Below, in pieces: positions 1-6,417 of a stretch of DNA of 6,417 nucleotides. A program made the position numbers and the translations under genes. The stretch spans positions 1 to 6,417 of the forward strand of contig DGOD01000172.1 in the NCBI GenBank assembly GCA_002389265.1, in the 5' to 3' direction. Position 1 is the first letter of the stretch. Every line of letters starts with the position of its first letter. Below the pieces are notes generated by a model, which was given only the letters and a program-made list of their open reading frames with translations, was not told the origin of the DNA and searched no databases. This stretch comes from Gammaproteobacteria bacterium UBA4475 (GTDB taxonomy: Bacteria; Pseudomonadota; Gammaproteobacteria; Pseudomonadales; Azotimanducaceae).

Positions 1-12
1 CGCAAAACACGT

Positions 13-88
13 TGGTGGCCAGAGGTGGAATCGAACCACCGACACAGGGATTTTCAATCCCTTGCTCTACCGACTGAGCTATCTGGCC
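13..88 (-). tRNA. tRNA-Phe (anticodon GAA)
   Basis: Read on the minus strand this is a complete 76-nt cloverleaf. The 7-bp acceptor stem pairs GGCCAGA with TCTGGCC, followed by discriminator A and an encoded CCA (13-15). The D arm contains AGCTCAGTCGGTAGAGC. The anticodon arm pairs AGGGA with TCCCT around loop TTGAAAA, giving anticodon GAA (complement of 53-55), and the T arm carries GGTTCGATTCC. It closely resembles E. coli tRNA-Phe. It decodes UUC and UUU. The gene reads out of the left edge of the window and has its own promoter at 109-137. Its terminator lies outside the window. Confidence 0.97.
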
Positions 89-108
89 ATTTGTCCAAAC
101 GAGCGCGT

Positions 109-137
109 ATTAGACCGAAGGCCGGGCTTTGAGTCAA
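109..137 (-). promoter_or_regulatory. sigma70-type promoter of tRNA-Phe
   Basis: On the minus strand, TTGACT (132-137; 5/6 match to TTGACA) is followed after exactly 17 nt by TCTAAT (109-114; 5/6 match to TATAAT). Transcription would start near 102, giving a leader of about 14 nt before the mature tRNA at 88. The bases just after the -10 box (ACGCGCTCG) form a GC-rich discriminator, a feature of stable-RNA promoters under stringent (ppGpp) control. The hexamers and spacing are seen directly; the regulation is inferred. Confidence 0.75.
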
Positions 138-224
138 GGTGTCCGGGGTGGTTCGCGAAATTATATTGTTCAGTAGCAGATGGGCGCTGAGGCTTGAGGC
201 GAGCGACAGGTCTAGATTCTGGCC

Positions 225-252
225 TTTAGAGGCGTTCTGATTGTGTTATATT
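225..252 (+). promoter_or_regulatory. candidate promoter of the potFGHI operon
   Basis: A possible -35 TTTAGA (225-230; 4/6) and -10 TATATT (247-252) are separated by 16 nt. Transcription would start near 259, leaving a leader of about 60 nt before potF. The -10 lies inside an imperfect dyad, GTGT-N7-ACAC (243-257), which could be an operator. The match is only moderate. The rest of the 229-nt gap between tRNA-Phe and potF holds no convincing ORF or RNA gene. Confidence 0.3.
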
Positions 253-317
253 TACACCTAGCGGGATGTTATCTAAGCCCCCAATGACGGGGAGTGCCGG
301 CCTAAAGAGTAGATTTT

Positions 318-1409
318 ATGGGAAAGTTAACGGGTGTTTTAATGGGCCTGATGTTGGCCATGCCAGGTCTTGCCGAAGAAGATAAGCTGCTGAATGTCTA
401 TAACTGGGTAGACTATATTGGGCCAGATACCATCAAGATCTTCGAGGCTCGAACGGGAATCAAGGTCACCTATGATGTTTTTGACAGCAACGATGTCTTG
501 CAGGGCAAGTTACTGGCGGGGAGTTCTGGGTTTGATGTGGTCGTGCCGACCTCGGGATACCATGCTCGTTTGATGCAAGCTGGTGCCTTTCAGCGCCTTG
601 ACCATGCCAAGTTGCCCAATTTGAAGCATATGGATCCAGTGCTGATGAAGCAATTGGAGCGCTTTGATCCGGGAAATCAGTATGGGATACCCTATTTGTG
701 GGGTACAACGGGATTGGGTATCAACCGTCAACTGGTGACTCAAATGCTGGGGGAGGGTGCGCCAGTGGACAGTTGGGCGCTGGTGTTCGAGCCAGGTAAT
801 CTGGAAAAGTTGAAGGCCTGTGGTGTTTCGTTCCTCGACGCCTATGACGAATTGTTCCCTGCGGTTCTGGCTTATCAGGGGCTGGATCCAACTGCTCAAG
901 ATGCTGAGTTGTTCAGTAAAGCGGTGGTGCCGGTGCTTGCTGCAGTCAGCCCCCATGTCACTTATTTTCACTCATCCAAATATATTAATGACCTGGCGAA
1001 CGGTGATATCTGTGTCGCGTTGGGGTGGTCAGGAGATATTCTGCAGGCTAGTAGGCGGGCGAGCGAGGCGAATCTGCCGTTCACGATTGAGTACCATATG
1101 CCGAAGGAAGGTACGGTGCTGTGGTTCGATATGCTGGCCATTCCCGTCGATGCGCCGCACCCTGAAAATGCGCTGAAGTTCATCAACTTCCTGATGGAGC
1201 CTGAGATTATTGCGGGCGTATCCAATCAGGTGCGTTATGCGAATGCTAACTTGAGTGCTAACGAGTTTGTAGACAAGAGCGTATTGGAAAATTCAGGTAT
1301 TTATCCCACCAAAGAGATGAGCGAGAAAAACTTTATCTTGCCGCCTTACCCACAAAAGATTGATCGTAAAGCGCTGCGCATGTGGTCCAAAATCAAGAGC
1401 GGTCGTTAG
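318..1409 (+). CDS. potF: periplasmic putrescine/polyamine-binding protein (PotF-like)
   Basis: This is the substrate-binding protein of a polyamine ABC importer: it captures polyamine in the periplasm and delivers it to PotH/PotI. Its 363 residues are close to E. coli PotF (about 370) and match it along the whole length, for example NVYNWVDYI, TYDVFDSNDVL, SCGVSFLDA-like and YFHSSKYINDLANGDICVA segments. Residues 1-19 form a short signal peptide with a likely cut after PGLA-19. Aligned to PotF with a constant offset of 7, the ligand-box residues W30, Y33, E178, W237, D240 and D271 are kept (PotF W37, Y40, E185, W244, D247, D278). V31, T78 and W269 replace PotF S38, S85 and F276. ATG 318 is preceded by AAGAG (305-309) and by an in-frame stop at 303, with no start codon between. 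Putrescine is the most likely ligand, but spermidine or agmatine cannot be excluded. Confidence 0.93.
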   Translation: MGKLTGVLMGLMLAMPGLAEEDKLLNVYNWVDYIGPDTIKIFEARTGIKVTYDVFDSNDVLQGKLLAGSSGFDVVVPTSGYHARLMQAGAFQRLDHAKLPNLKHMDPVLMKQLERFDPGNQYGIPYLWGTTGLGINRQLVTQMLGEGAPVDSWALVFEPGNLEKLKACGVSFLDAYDELFPAVLAYQGLDPTAQDAELFSKAVVPVLAAVSPHVTYFHSSKYINDLANGDICVALGWSGDILQASRRASEANLPFTIEYHMPKEGTVLWFDMLAIPVDAPHPENALKFINFLMEPEIIAGVSNQVRYANANLSANEFVDKSVLENSGIYPTKEMSEKNFILPPYPQKIDRKALRMWSKIKSGR

Positions 1410-1447
1410 TTATCGCCACAGCTGAGTAAAAGGTGAATCGCCAAATA

Positions 1448-2554
1448 ATGAATGACGCTAAAGTGCATTGTGCTGTTGAGGTTGTGAACGTATCGAAGTA
1501 TTTCGATGATGTGGCGGCTGTGGATCAGGTCAACCTGAAAATCAACAAGGGCGAGATATTTGCGCTGCTGGGTGGGTCTGGCTGTGGTAAGACAACCTTG
1601 CTACGTATGCTGGCGGGTTTCGAGAAGCCCAGTCAGGGTGATATCAAGATCAACGGTGTGTCGGTGCTCAACAGTCCGCCCTATCAGCGTCCCGTTAATA
1701 TGATGTTTCAGTCTTACGCGTTGTTTCCCCATATGACGGTAGAGCAAAATATTGCCTTTGGTTTGAAGCAAGACAAGCTGCCAGCGGCGCAAATTGTCGC
1801 GCGGGTGACTGAGGTGCTTGGCCTGGTGCAAATGGAGAAGTTTCGCAGCAGAAAGCCCGCCCAATTATCCGGCGGTCAACAACAGCGGGTGGCGCTGGCC
1901 CGCAGTCTGGCGAAGAAGCCGGCGTTGTTGCTGTTGGATGAACCGATGGGTGCACTCGACAAAAAGCTGAGAATGCAGATGCAGCTGGAGCTGGCTAATA
2001 TCATTGAAAGTGTTGGCGTGACCTGCGTGATGGTCACCCACGACCAGGAAGAAGCCATGACCATGGCCGACAGAATTGCCATCATGGACCAAGGTCGGAT
2101 TATGCAGGTGGGCCAGCCGCGAGAGATTTATGAGTTTCCGAACAGCAAGCTGACCGCAGAGTTCATTGGCTCTATCAACTTATTCAAGGCAGTGGTGTCT
2201 GGTGGCGAACTAACCTGTGACGAGTTGCCCGGACAGGTGGTGGCAGGTGAGGCCAATGCCGCATTCGACGGGCCGTGCTATGTGGCACTGCGGCCGGAAA
2301 AAATTCGCCTCGAAGCGGGTAGAAACCTTGACGCGAAAAATTGTGCCGCCGGTAAAGTGAATGATATTGCCTATTTAGGCAGCCATAATGTGATTCACGT
2401 GCGTCTCGATGTAGGCGCAGGACAGGGTAAAGTAGTGCAGGTGCATGTCAGTAATTTCGCCCGTCATGCCACGCAAACCTTCGACTTCGAGCAATCAGTG
2501 GTTCTGTCTTGGGATCAGGATGCCGTGGTATTGATCAAAGCGGATCAGCCATGA
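1448..2554 (+). CDS. potG: polyamine ABC transporter ATP-binding protein (PotG-like)
   Basis: This cytoplasmic ATPase of the importer would act as a dimer under the PotH/PotI channel. The 368 residues (E. coli PotG about 377) contain a full nucleotide-binding domain: Walker A GGSGCGKT (42-49), Q-loop Q88 in MFQSYALFPHM, signature LSGGQ (140-144), Walker B LLLLDEP with D164 and E165, D-loop ALD (169-171) and H-loop H198 in MVTHDQEEAM. A C-terminal TOBE-type region (about 235-365) includes VALRPEKI, as in PotG and PotA. I chose ATG 1448 because it gives the start MNDA, as in E. coli PotG, and has AGGTGA upstream (1431-1436). A GTG at 1433 in the same frame would add five residues. The gene follows potF after 38 nt and overlaps potH by 4 nt, so it belongs to the same operon. 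All catalytic motifs are intact. Confidence 0.93.
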   Translation: MNDAKVHCAVEVVNVSKYFDDVAAVDQVNLKINKGEIFALLGGSGCGKTTLLRMLAGFEKPSQGDIKINGVSVLNSPPYQRPVNMMFQSYALFPHMTVEQNIAFGLKQDKLPAAQIVARVTEVLGLVQMEKFRSRKPAQLSGGQQQRVALARSLAKKPALLLLDEPMGALDKKLRMQMQLELANIIESVGVTCVMVTHDQEEAMTMADRIAIMDQGRIMQVGQPREIYEFPNSKLTAEFIGSINLFKAVVSGGELTCDELPGQVVAGEANAAFDGPCYVALRPEKIRLEAGRNLDAKNCAAGKVNDIAYLGSHNVIHVRLDVGAGQGKVVQVHVSNFARHATQTFDFEQSVVLSWDQDAVVLIKADQP

Positions 2555-3441
2555 AAGGGGTCTTTGCCCACAAATTTTGGGTTATCGTGTGGCCCTATAT
2601 CTGGATGCTGGTGTTTTTCGCCCTGCCATTTGGCTTTATTCTGAAGATCAGCCTGGCGGAGTCGATGATTGCGATGCCGCCTTATAGCGATATCTGGTCC
2701 TGGTCGGATGGACGCCTCACCTGGTTGGGATCACTCGACAATTACCGGTTCCTGCTAGAAGACGATCTGTACTATCTCGCCTACTTCAATTCATTGCGGC
2801 TGGCAGCGGTCTCGACGGTGCTGTGTTTGTTCATCGCCTATCCCATGGCTTATGGGATTTCGCGGATGGAGGAGCCCTACCGCAGTTTGTTCCTGTTATT
2901 GGTGATCTTGCCATCCTGGACTTCCTTTTTGATTCGGATTTATGCCTGGATAGGCTTGTTAAAAACCAACGGCTTGGTCAATCACTTTTTCATGTCGGTG
3001 GGTTTGGTAGATGAACCGCTGACGATGCTCCATTCTGACTTTGCGATTTATCTGGGTATCGTTTATGGCTATCTGCCGTTTATGATTCTGCCGATTTATG
3101 CCAACTTGATGAAGCTGGACCATTCGCTGATTGAGGCGGGTTATGATTTGGGCGCCCGACCCTGGAAAGTGTTCCTGACGATTATCCTGCCATTGTCGAT
3201 GAGTGGCGTGGTGGCGGGATGTTTCCTGGTATTTATTCCGGCAGTAGGTGAATTTATCATTCCAGAGCTGCTCGGTGGGCCTGATACGCTGATGATAGGC
3301 AAGGTGCTTTGGCAAGAATTTTTTGTCAACCGAGACTGGCCTGTCGCCTCGGCGATCGCCGTGGTGATGTTGACGTTCCTGATTGTCCCGATCTATTTCT
3401 ACCGCCGCTTAGAGATGAAGCAATTGGGGGTGGGGGAATGA
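2551..3441 (+). CDS. potH: polyamine ABC transporter permease (PotH-like)
   Basis: This is the first inner-membrane subunit of the polyamine channel, expected to pair with PotI. The 296 residues (E. coli PotH about 317, with a longer N-terminus) match PotH strongly at PSWTSFLIRIYAWIGLLK, FIPAVGEFIIPELLGGPD and LWQEFFVNRDWPVASA. Six hydrophobic segments are visible at about 9-31, 80-102, 112-137, 162-188, 208-235 and 267-285. The loop that docks on the ATPase (EAA motif) starts at E195 as EAGYDLGARPWKVF. ATG 2551 overlaps the potG stop as ATGA, indicating translational coupling, and only a weak ribosome site precedes it. A longer reading from 2509 would add 14 residues but overlap potG more deeply and lose the coupling, so I rejected it. 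Confidence 0.93.
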   Translation: MKGVFAHKFWVIVWPYIWMLVFFALPFGFILKISLAESMIAMPPYSDIWSWSDGRLTWLGSLDNYRFLLEDDLYYLAYFNSLRLAAVSTVLCLFIAYPMAYGISRMEEPYRSLFLLLVILPSWTSFLIRIYAWIGLLKTNGLVNHFFMSVGLVDEPLTMLHSDFAIYLGIVYGYLPFMILPIYANLMKLDHSLIEAGYDLGARPWKVFLTIILPLSMSGVVAGCFLVFIPAVGEFIIPELLGGPDTLMIGKVLWQEFFVNRDWPVASAIAVVMLTFLIVPIYFYRRLEMKQLGVGE

Positions 3442-4253
3442 AGATCTCACGCTACTTACTGTTGGCGGGATTGGTGTTTCTGTATTTTCCGCTGCTGGTG
3501 CTCGTCATTTACTCATTCAATGAGTCACGGCTGGTAACGATCTGGACCGAGTTTTCCGTGAAGTGGTACCTTGAGTTGCTTGAAGATCGGCAATTGATGG
3601 ACGCGTTTTTCTTGAGCCTGCAGATTGCCTGCTCCACGGCCTTTATGTCGGTATTACTGGGTACCATCGCGGCTTATGTGCTGGTGAAGTTTGGGCGCTT
3701 TCCAGGTCAGACCCTGTTCAGCAGTATGATCATTGCGCCCTTGGTAATGCCTGAGGTGATTACCGGTCTGTCCTTGTTATTGCTGTTTGTCGGTCTGGGC
3801 AATTGGTTAGGTTGGCCCGCGTCGAGGGGTGCCATGACAATCTGGATTGCCCACGTGACGTTCAGTGTCGCGTTTGTCACCATCGTGATCACCTCGCGGC
3901 TTAGAGAAATGGACAGCTCGTTGGAAGAGGCCGCAATGGACCTGGGTGCGACGCCGCTGAAGGTGTTCCTCGTGATTACGTTGCCACTGATCAGCCCAGC
4001 GCTGATATCGGGCTGGTTGTTGGCGTTCACCCTGTCTCTGGATGACCTGGTGATCGCCAGTTTTGTCTCAGGTCCGGGTTCAAGCACGCTGCCGATGGTG
4101 ATCTATTCGAGTGTTCGCCTGGGTGTCAGCCCTAAGATTAATGCCTTGGCAACGATTTTTGTGGGTTTGATTTTGGTGGGGTCGTTTGTTTTCTGGTGGT
4201 CTATGCAGCGTTGGACACGCTATAGCGCTGCGAAGACTTCAGGTCAGCAGTAA
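3438..4253 (+). CDS. potI: polyamine ABC transporter permease (PotI-like)
   Basis: This is the second inner-membrane subunit of the channel, partner of PotH. Its 271 residues (E. coli PotI about 281) match PotI closely at FLYFPLLVLVIYSFN, APLVMPEVITGLSLLLLF, WIAHVTFSVAF and FTLSLDDLVIASFVSGPG. Six hydrophobic segments lie near 7-27, 58-84, 93-121, 130-153, 177-200 and 236-258. The ATPase-docking EAA motif is EEAAMDLGATPLKVF, with EAA at 164-166. ATG 3438 overlaps the potH stop as ATGA. A G-rich ribosome site GGGGGTG (3426-3432) sits 5 nt upstream, one base from GGAGGTG. An in-frame reading from 3309 has an unrelated N-terminus and overlaps potH by over 130 nt, so it is not credible. The stop codon lies inside the inverted repeat at 4243-4280. 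Confidence 0.93.
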   Translation: MKISRYLLLAGLVFLYFPLLVLVIYSFNESRLVTIWTEFSVKWYLELLEDRQLMDAFFLSLQIACSTAFMSVLLGTIAAYVLVKFGRFPGQTLFSSMIIAPLVMPEVITGLSLLLLFVGLGNWLGWPASRGAMTIWIAHVTFSVAFVTIVITSRLREMDSSLEEAAMDLGATPLKVFLVITLPLISPALISGWLLAFTLSLDDLVIASFVSGPGSSTLPMVIYSSVRLGVSPKINALATIFVGLILVGSFVFWWSMQRWTRYSAAKTSGQQ

Positions 4254-4280
4254 ACCCGCTGGAAGGGGTTTACTACTGAC
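4243..4280. terminator. inverted repeat at the potI stop, possible bidirectional terminator
   Basis: The arms 4243-4257 and 4266-4280 pair at 14 of 15 positions: nine continuous pairs (AGTAAACCC with GGGTTTACT), one C/A mismatch, then five more (GTCAG with CTGAC). The loop is 8 nt. The left arm contains the last codons and stop of potI. Neither strand has a clear U-run after the stem, so this is not a textbook intrinsic terminator. It could stop transcription of both convergent genes or stabilise the 3' end of the pot mRNA. Confidence 0.5.
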
Positions 4281-4283
4281 TTG

Positions 4284-4305
4284 ACCAAGCCCGGTAGGGG
4301 TTGGT
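4284..4305. repeat. second inverted repeat between potI and the receptor gene
   Basis: ACCAAGCCC (4284-4292) pairs with GGGGTTGGT (4297-4305) at eight of nine positions, with one internal G/G mismatch and a GGTA loop. It fills the remaining space up to the receptor stop codon (complement of 4306-4308). On the plus strand only three T residues follow (4305-4307), the first of them within the stem. It may be a weak terminator working in series with the hairpin at 4243-4280. Confidence 0.4.
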
Positions 4306-6417
4306 TTAGAAGTCGAGACTGTATCTCAGGCCGAATACTCTAGGTCGTTTCGGTCCAAAGAAGTGCGAAGGAAGAATGCCGCCGTTATTATTTTGGCCAT
4401 CAAAGGTCTCGGCGTTGGTTAGGTTTTCTGCATACAACCCGACCTTCCAGTCATTGTCAGACTCGTAGCTGACCCTCAGTGTGACATCGGCGTAGGAATC
4501 AATCTTGGTTTCCTGCAGGTTTTCAAAACCACCGCCCCGTTCTGATTCCCAGTAGACTTCTAAGCTCGTGGTGATTGCGCCGTTACTGGCGAGCGGAAAG
4601 TTGCCGTTAAGTACCGCTGCGCCGGTGAATTCTGGAGCCCAAAACAGACTACTGCCTTCACAGCTGTCTTCTGTGTCGCCACCGCAGATACTTTGTAGCT
4701 GTGTGGCCTCTGTATCTAGACTGGACAGTGCCAGGTAGAGGTCGAAGTTGTCATTCAAAATGGTTCTGACACTGCCCTCAAAGCCCCACCCATCAACCTG
4801 GCCGACATTTTTGACCGCTGCTGCGCCGCCGTCAAAAACCAGCACCTGCAGGTCCTTATAGTCATAGAGGAACGCAGACAAATTGAGTTCAGTCCTGCCA
4901 TCGAACAAGCTGCCTTTATAGCCAATTTCCCATGAATCGACTGTCTCGGGATCGAATGCATTCGGTCGATAACCATCAGCCTGAGTCAGATCGGTTGCGC
5001 CGCCGCCGACGGGAACGCCGGTTGCATCTTCCAGGGCAAAACTACCAAAGCCGCCAGACTTGAAGCCTTCCGTGAAACTGGCATACAACAGAGTGTCATT
5101 GTTCGGCTGAAACTTCATGATGGCCCGGGCCTGAGTGTCGTTCCAGGATTTACTATCAGAGATGGCGCCGTCTGTGGCAAAGGTATAGGCCCAGTAGGGG
5201 CCCAGATCACTTTCCGGTGTCGGTACATTGATGGCGAAGTCTTTCTTGTCGTTGCTGTAACGAACGCCAAGACCAAGGCTCCACTGTTCCGAGAGGTCGT
5301 AATTGACGTCGACATAAGCGCCCCAGCCAGAGTAGTCGCCAATGATGCGACCGGTTTCTGTTAGGTTGCCATCAGCGCTAGGTGAGAACTCAGAGCCGTA
5401 GTAAGCATATAAATCCGCGCAGCCAGTAAAGGTCGTGCCAGAGTTATAGTAGGCTCCGTAGTACTGGCAGAAGTAGTCTTCCGCACCAGAAAACTTGAAC
5501 AAGGTGTCGATGTTCTCTTTGTAGTAGGACGCGCCGGCGTACCACGATAAGGCGCCGTCACTGTTCGACGCTAGGCGAATTTCTTGTTGAAAGTAGTCGC
5601 CTTTTTGGTCTTGCCCGTAGTTGTTGATGTTCAACGGTGTGCCGTCGTAATCCTCGGTGTAGTAGTACTCGTGATCTTTATAGCCGGTATTGGAAGTTAT
5701 TGTTGCAAAGCCCAGGTCGTATTCGAGTTGCAAGCCCAGGGTCAGAATCTCGGCGTCATCTCGATCACCGCCAGAGCGATCGACATTCGCGTCTTGCTCC
5801 CCGCCCCCTAAGTTGACGTCACCCAAGGCGGCTTCAAAGGTTTCCCAAATTACGCCGGTCTCTATCGCTCGATAAACTGAGCCCGATTGCTCCCGGTCTT
5901 CATATTCGGCGGTGCCACGAGCCGTGAGGTTGTCGCCGATAAAGGTACCCGATAGGCGCAGGGCAGACTTGTCATGGGCGATAAGTTGGCTGCCGTCAAA
6001 TAGGTTGTCGACAAATCCGTCTTGCTCGGAATGATAGCCAGCAATCCGCAGCGCAAAGCTGTCGTTGACAGGAATATTCACAGCGCCTTCAGCTCTAAGC
6101 CGATTGCTCTGGCCTGCATCCAGGTCAAGATAGCCATCCATTTCATCGGCAATCTTGGCTTTCGCGGTATAGACGCTGAAGGCACCGCCGATAGAGTTTC
6201 GACCAAACAAAAAGCCTTGCGGCCCACGAAGGATTTCTGCTCGCTCCATATCGAACAAGCTGGTGACCGCTGAACCATTCCGGCCTTCGTAAAGATCGTT
6301 TTTGAAAAAAGCCGCTGAGGGGTCGCCGCCAACGCCAAAGTCTTGGGTACGTACACCGCGAACACTGATGGCATCGATAAAGCTGTCTTGACTATTGCCA
6401 GAGACGCCTGGGGTGAA
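4306..6417 (-). CDS. TonB-dependent outer-membrane receptor (5' end beyond the window)
   Basis: A TonB-ExbBD-energised outer-membrane gated channel, usually for siderophores, B12, haem or glycans. The frame stays open to the window edge, giving 703 visible residues. The rest of the N-terminal plug, the TonB box and the signal peptide (probably some 60-100 residues) lie outside. Visible plug signatures are ISVRGVRT (17-24), LFDMERAEILRGPQG (54-68) and LFGRNSIGGAFSVYT (70-84). The barrel runs from about residue 95, with alternating aromatic strands such as WYAGASYYKE, YASFTEGFKSGGFG and DSWEIGYKGS. It ends in AENLTNAETF and a C-terminal LRYSLDF, the terminal Phe expected for assembly by the BAM complex. 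The only four cysteines form two close pairs (317/333 and 578/586). A TTG at 6258 is inside the plug and is not a start. The substrate is unknown. The gene converges on potI and is probably a separate unit. Confidence 0.92.
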   Translation of the reverse strand, partial: FTPGVSGNSQDSFIDAISVRGVRTQDFGVGGDPSAAFFKNDLYEGRNGSAVTSLFDMERAEILRGPQGFLFGRNSIGGAFSVYTAKAKIADEMDGYLDLDAGQSNRLRAEGAVNIPVNDSFALRIAGYHSEQDGFVDNLFDGSQLIAHDKSALRLSGTFIGDNLTARGTAEYEDREQSGSVYRAIETGVIWETFEAALGDVNLGGGEQDANVDRSGGDRDDAEILTLGLQLEYDLGFATITSNTGYKDHEYYYTEDYDGTPLNINNYGQDQKGDYFQQEIRLASNSDGALSWYAGASYYKENIDTLFKFSGAEDYFCQYYGAYYNSGTTFTGCADLYAYYGSEFSPSADGNLTETGRIIGDYSGWGAYVDVNYDLSEQWSLGLGVRYSNDKKDFAINVPTPESDLGPYWAYTFATDGAISDSKSWNDTQARAIMKFQPNNDTLLYASFTEGFKSGGFGSFALEDATGVPVGGGATDLTQADGYRPNAFDPETVDSWEIGYKGSLFDGRTELNLSAFLYDYKDLQVLVFDGGAAAVKNVGQVDGWGFEGSVRTILNDNFDLYLALSSLDTEATQLQSICGGDTEDSCEGSSLFWAPEFTGAAVLNGNFPLASNGAITTSLEVYWESERGGGFENLQETKIDSYADVTLRVSYESDNDWKVGLYAENLTNAETFDGQNNNGGILPSHFFGPKRPRVFGLRYSLDF

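Noticed and set aside
13..88. tRNA-Phe as an attachment site for an integrated element
   Set aside because: The tRNA 3' end faces out of the window, no integrase or repeated tRNA fragment is visible, and the genes on the inner side are core-type functions.
279..292. Small CCCC/GGGG hairpin with loop AATGAC in the potF leader
   Set aside because: Only four base pairs with no U-run or alternative structure; too weak to call an attenuator or riboswitch.
510..971. 153-codon minus-strand ORF inside potF
   Set aside because: It is antisense to a well-conserved gene, has no recognisable domain and a low-complexity His/Gln-rich translation typical of a shadow frame.
2959..3315. 118-codon minus-strand ORF inside potH
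   Set aside because: It is a shadow of the conserved PotH frame, with no membrane segments, motif or ribosome site to support it.
3309..3437. N-terminal extension of potI
   Set aside because: The added 43 residues do not resemble PotI and lie within potH; the ATGA overlap with a good ribosome site supports ATG 3438.
6022..6273. Possible start of the TonB receptor at TTG 6258 and overlapping ORFs on both strands here
   Set aside because: The TTG lies inside the plug motif LFDMERAEILRGPQG, and the same frame continues upstream with recognisable plug sequence to the window edge. The other frames show no domain.
4306..6417. A functional link between the TonB receptor and the polyamine importer
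   Set aside because: The genes converge, do not share a promoter, and polyamines normally cross the outer membrane through porins. Adjacency in one window is not evidence of a shared pathway.

Overview
The window looks like ordinary chromosomal DNA from a gammaproteobacterium. I infer this from the close resemblance of the four-gene transporter to E. coli PotFGHI, the tRNA-Phe with an encoded CCA end, and a TonB-dependent outer-membrane receptor. Moderate base composition and a large aromatic-rich receptor would suit a free-living aquatic lineage (Pseudomonas- or Cellvibrio-like), but the sequence alone does not fix the genus.

Layout: (1) 13-88, minus strand: a complete tRNA-Phe(GAA) with a strong sigma70-type promoter at 109-137. 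(2) 89-317: a divergent intergenic region with that promoter and a weaker candidate promoter for the rightward operon. (3) 318-4253, plus strand: a complete polyamine ABC importer operon in the order potF (periplasmic binding protein), potG (ATPase), potH and potI (permeases). The potG/potH and potH/potI junctions are 4-base ATGA overlaps. (4) 4243-4305: the tail of potI and the short gap between convergent genes, carrying two inverted repeats. (5) 4306-6417, minus strand: a TonB-dependent receptor complete at its C-terminus but cut off by the right window edge, so its signal peptide, TonB box and first part of the plug are missing.

How the genes work together: PotF should capture putrescine or a related polyamine in the periplasm and deliver it to the PotH/PotI channel, which a PotG dimer powers with ATP. 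The TonB receptor is transcribed in the opposite direction and is probably functionally separate. Its substrate cannot be read from the sequence.

I found no new system, mobile element, CRISPR array or toxin-antitoxin pair. The points worth a second look are modest: two cysteine pairs and an acidic segment in the receptor, altered pocket residues in PotF, a dyad over the candidate potF promoter, and the paired hairpins between the convergent genes.
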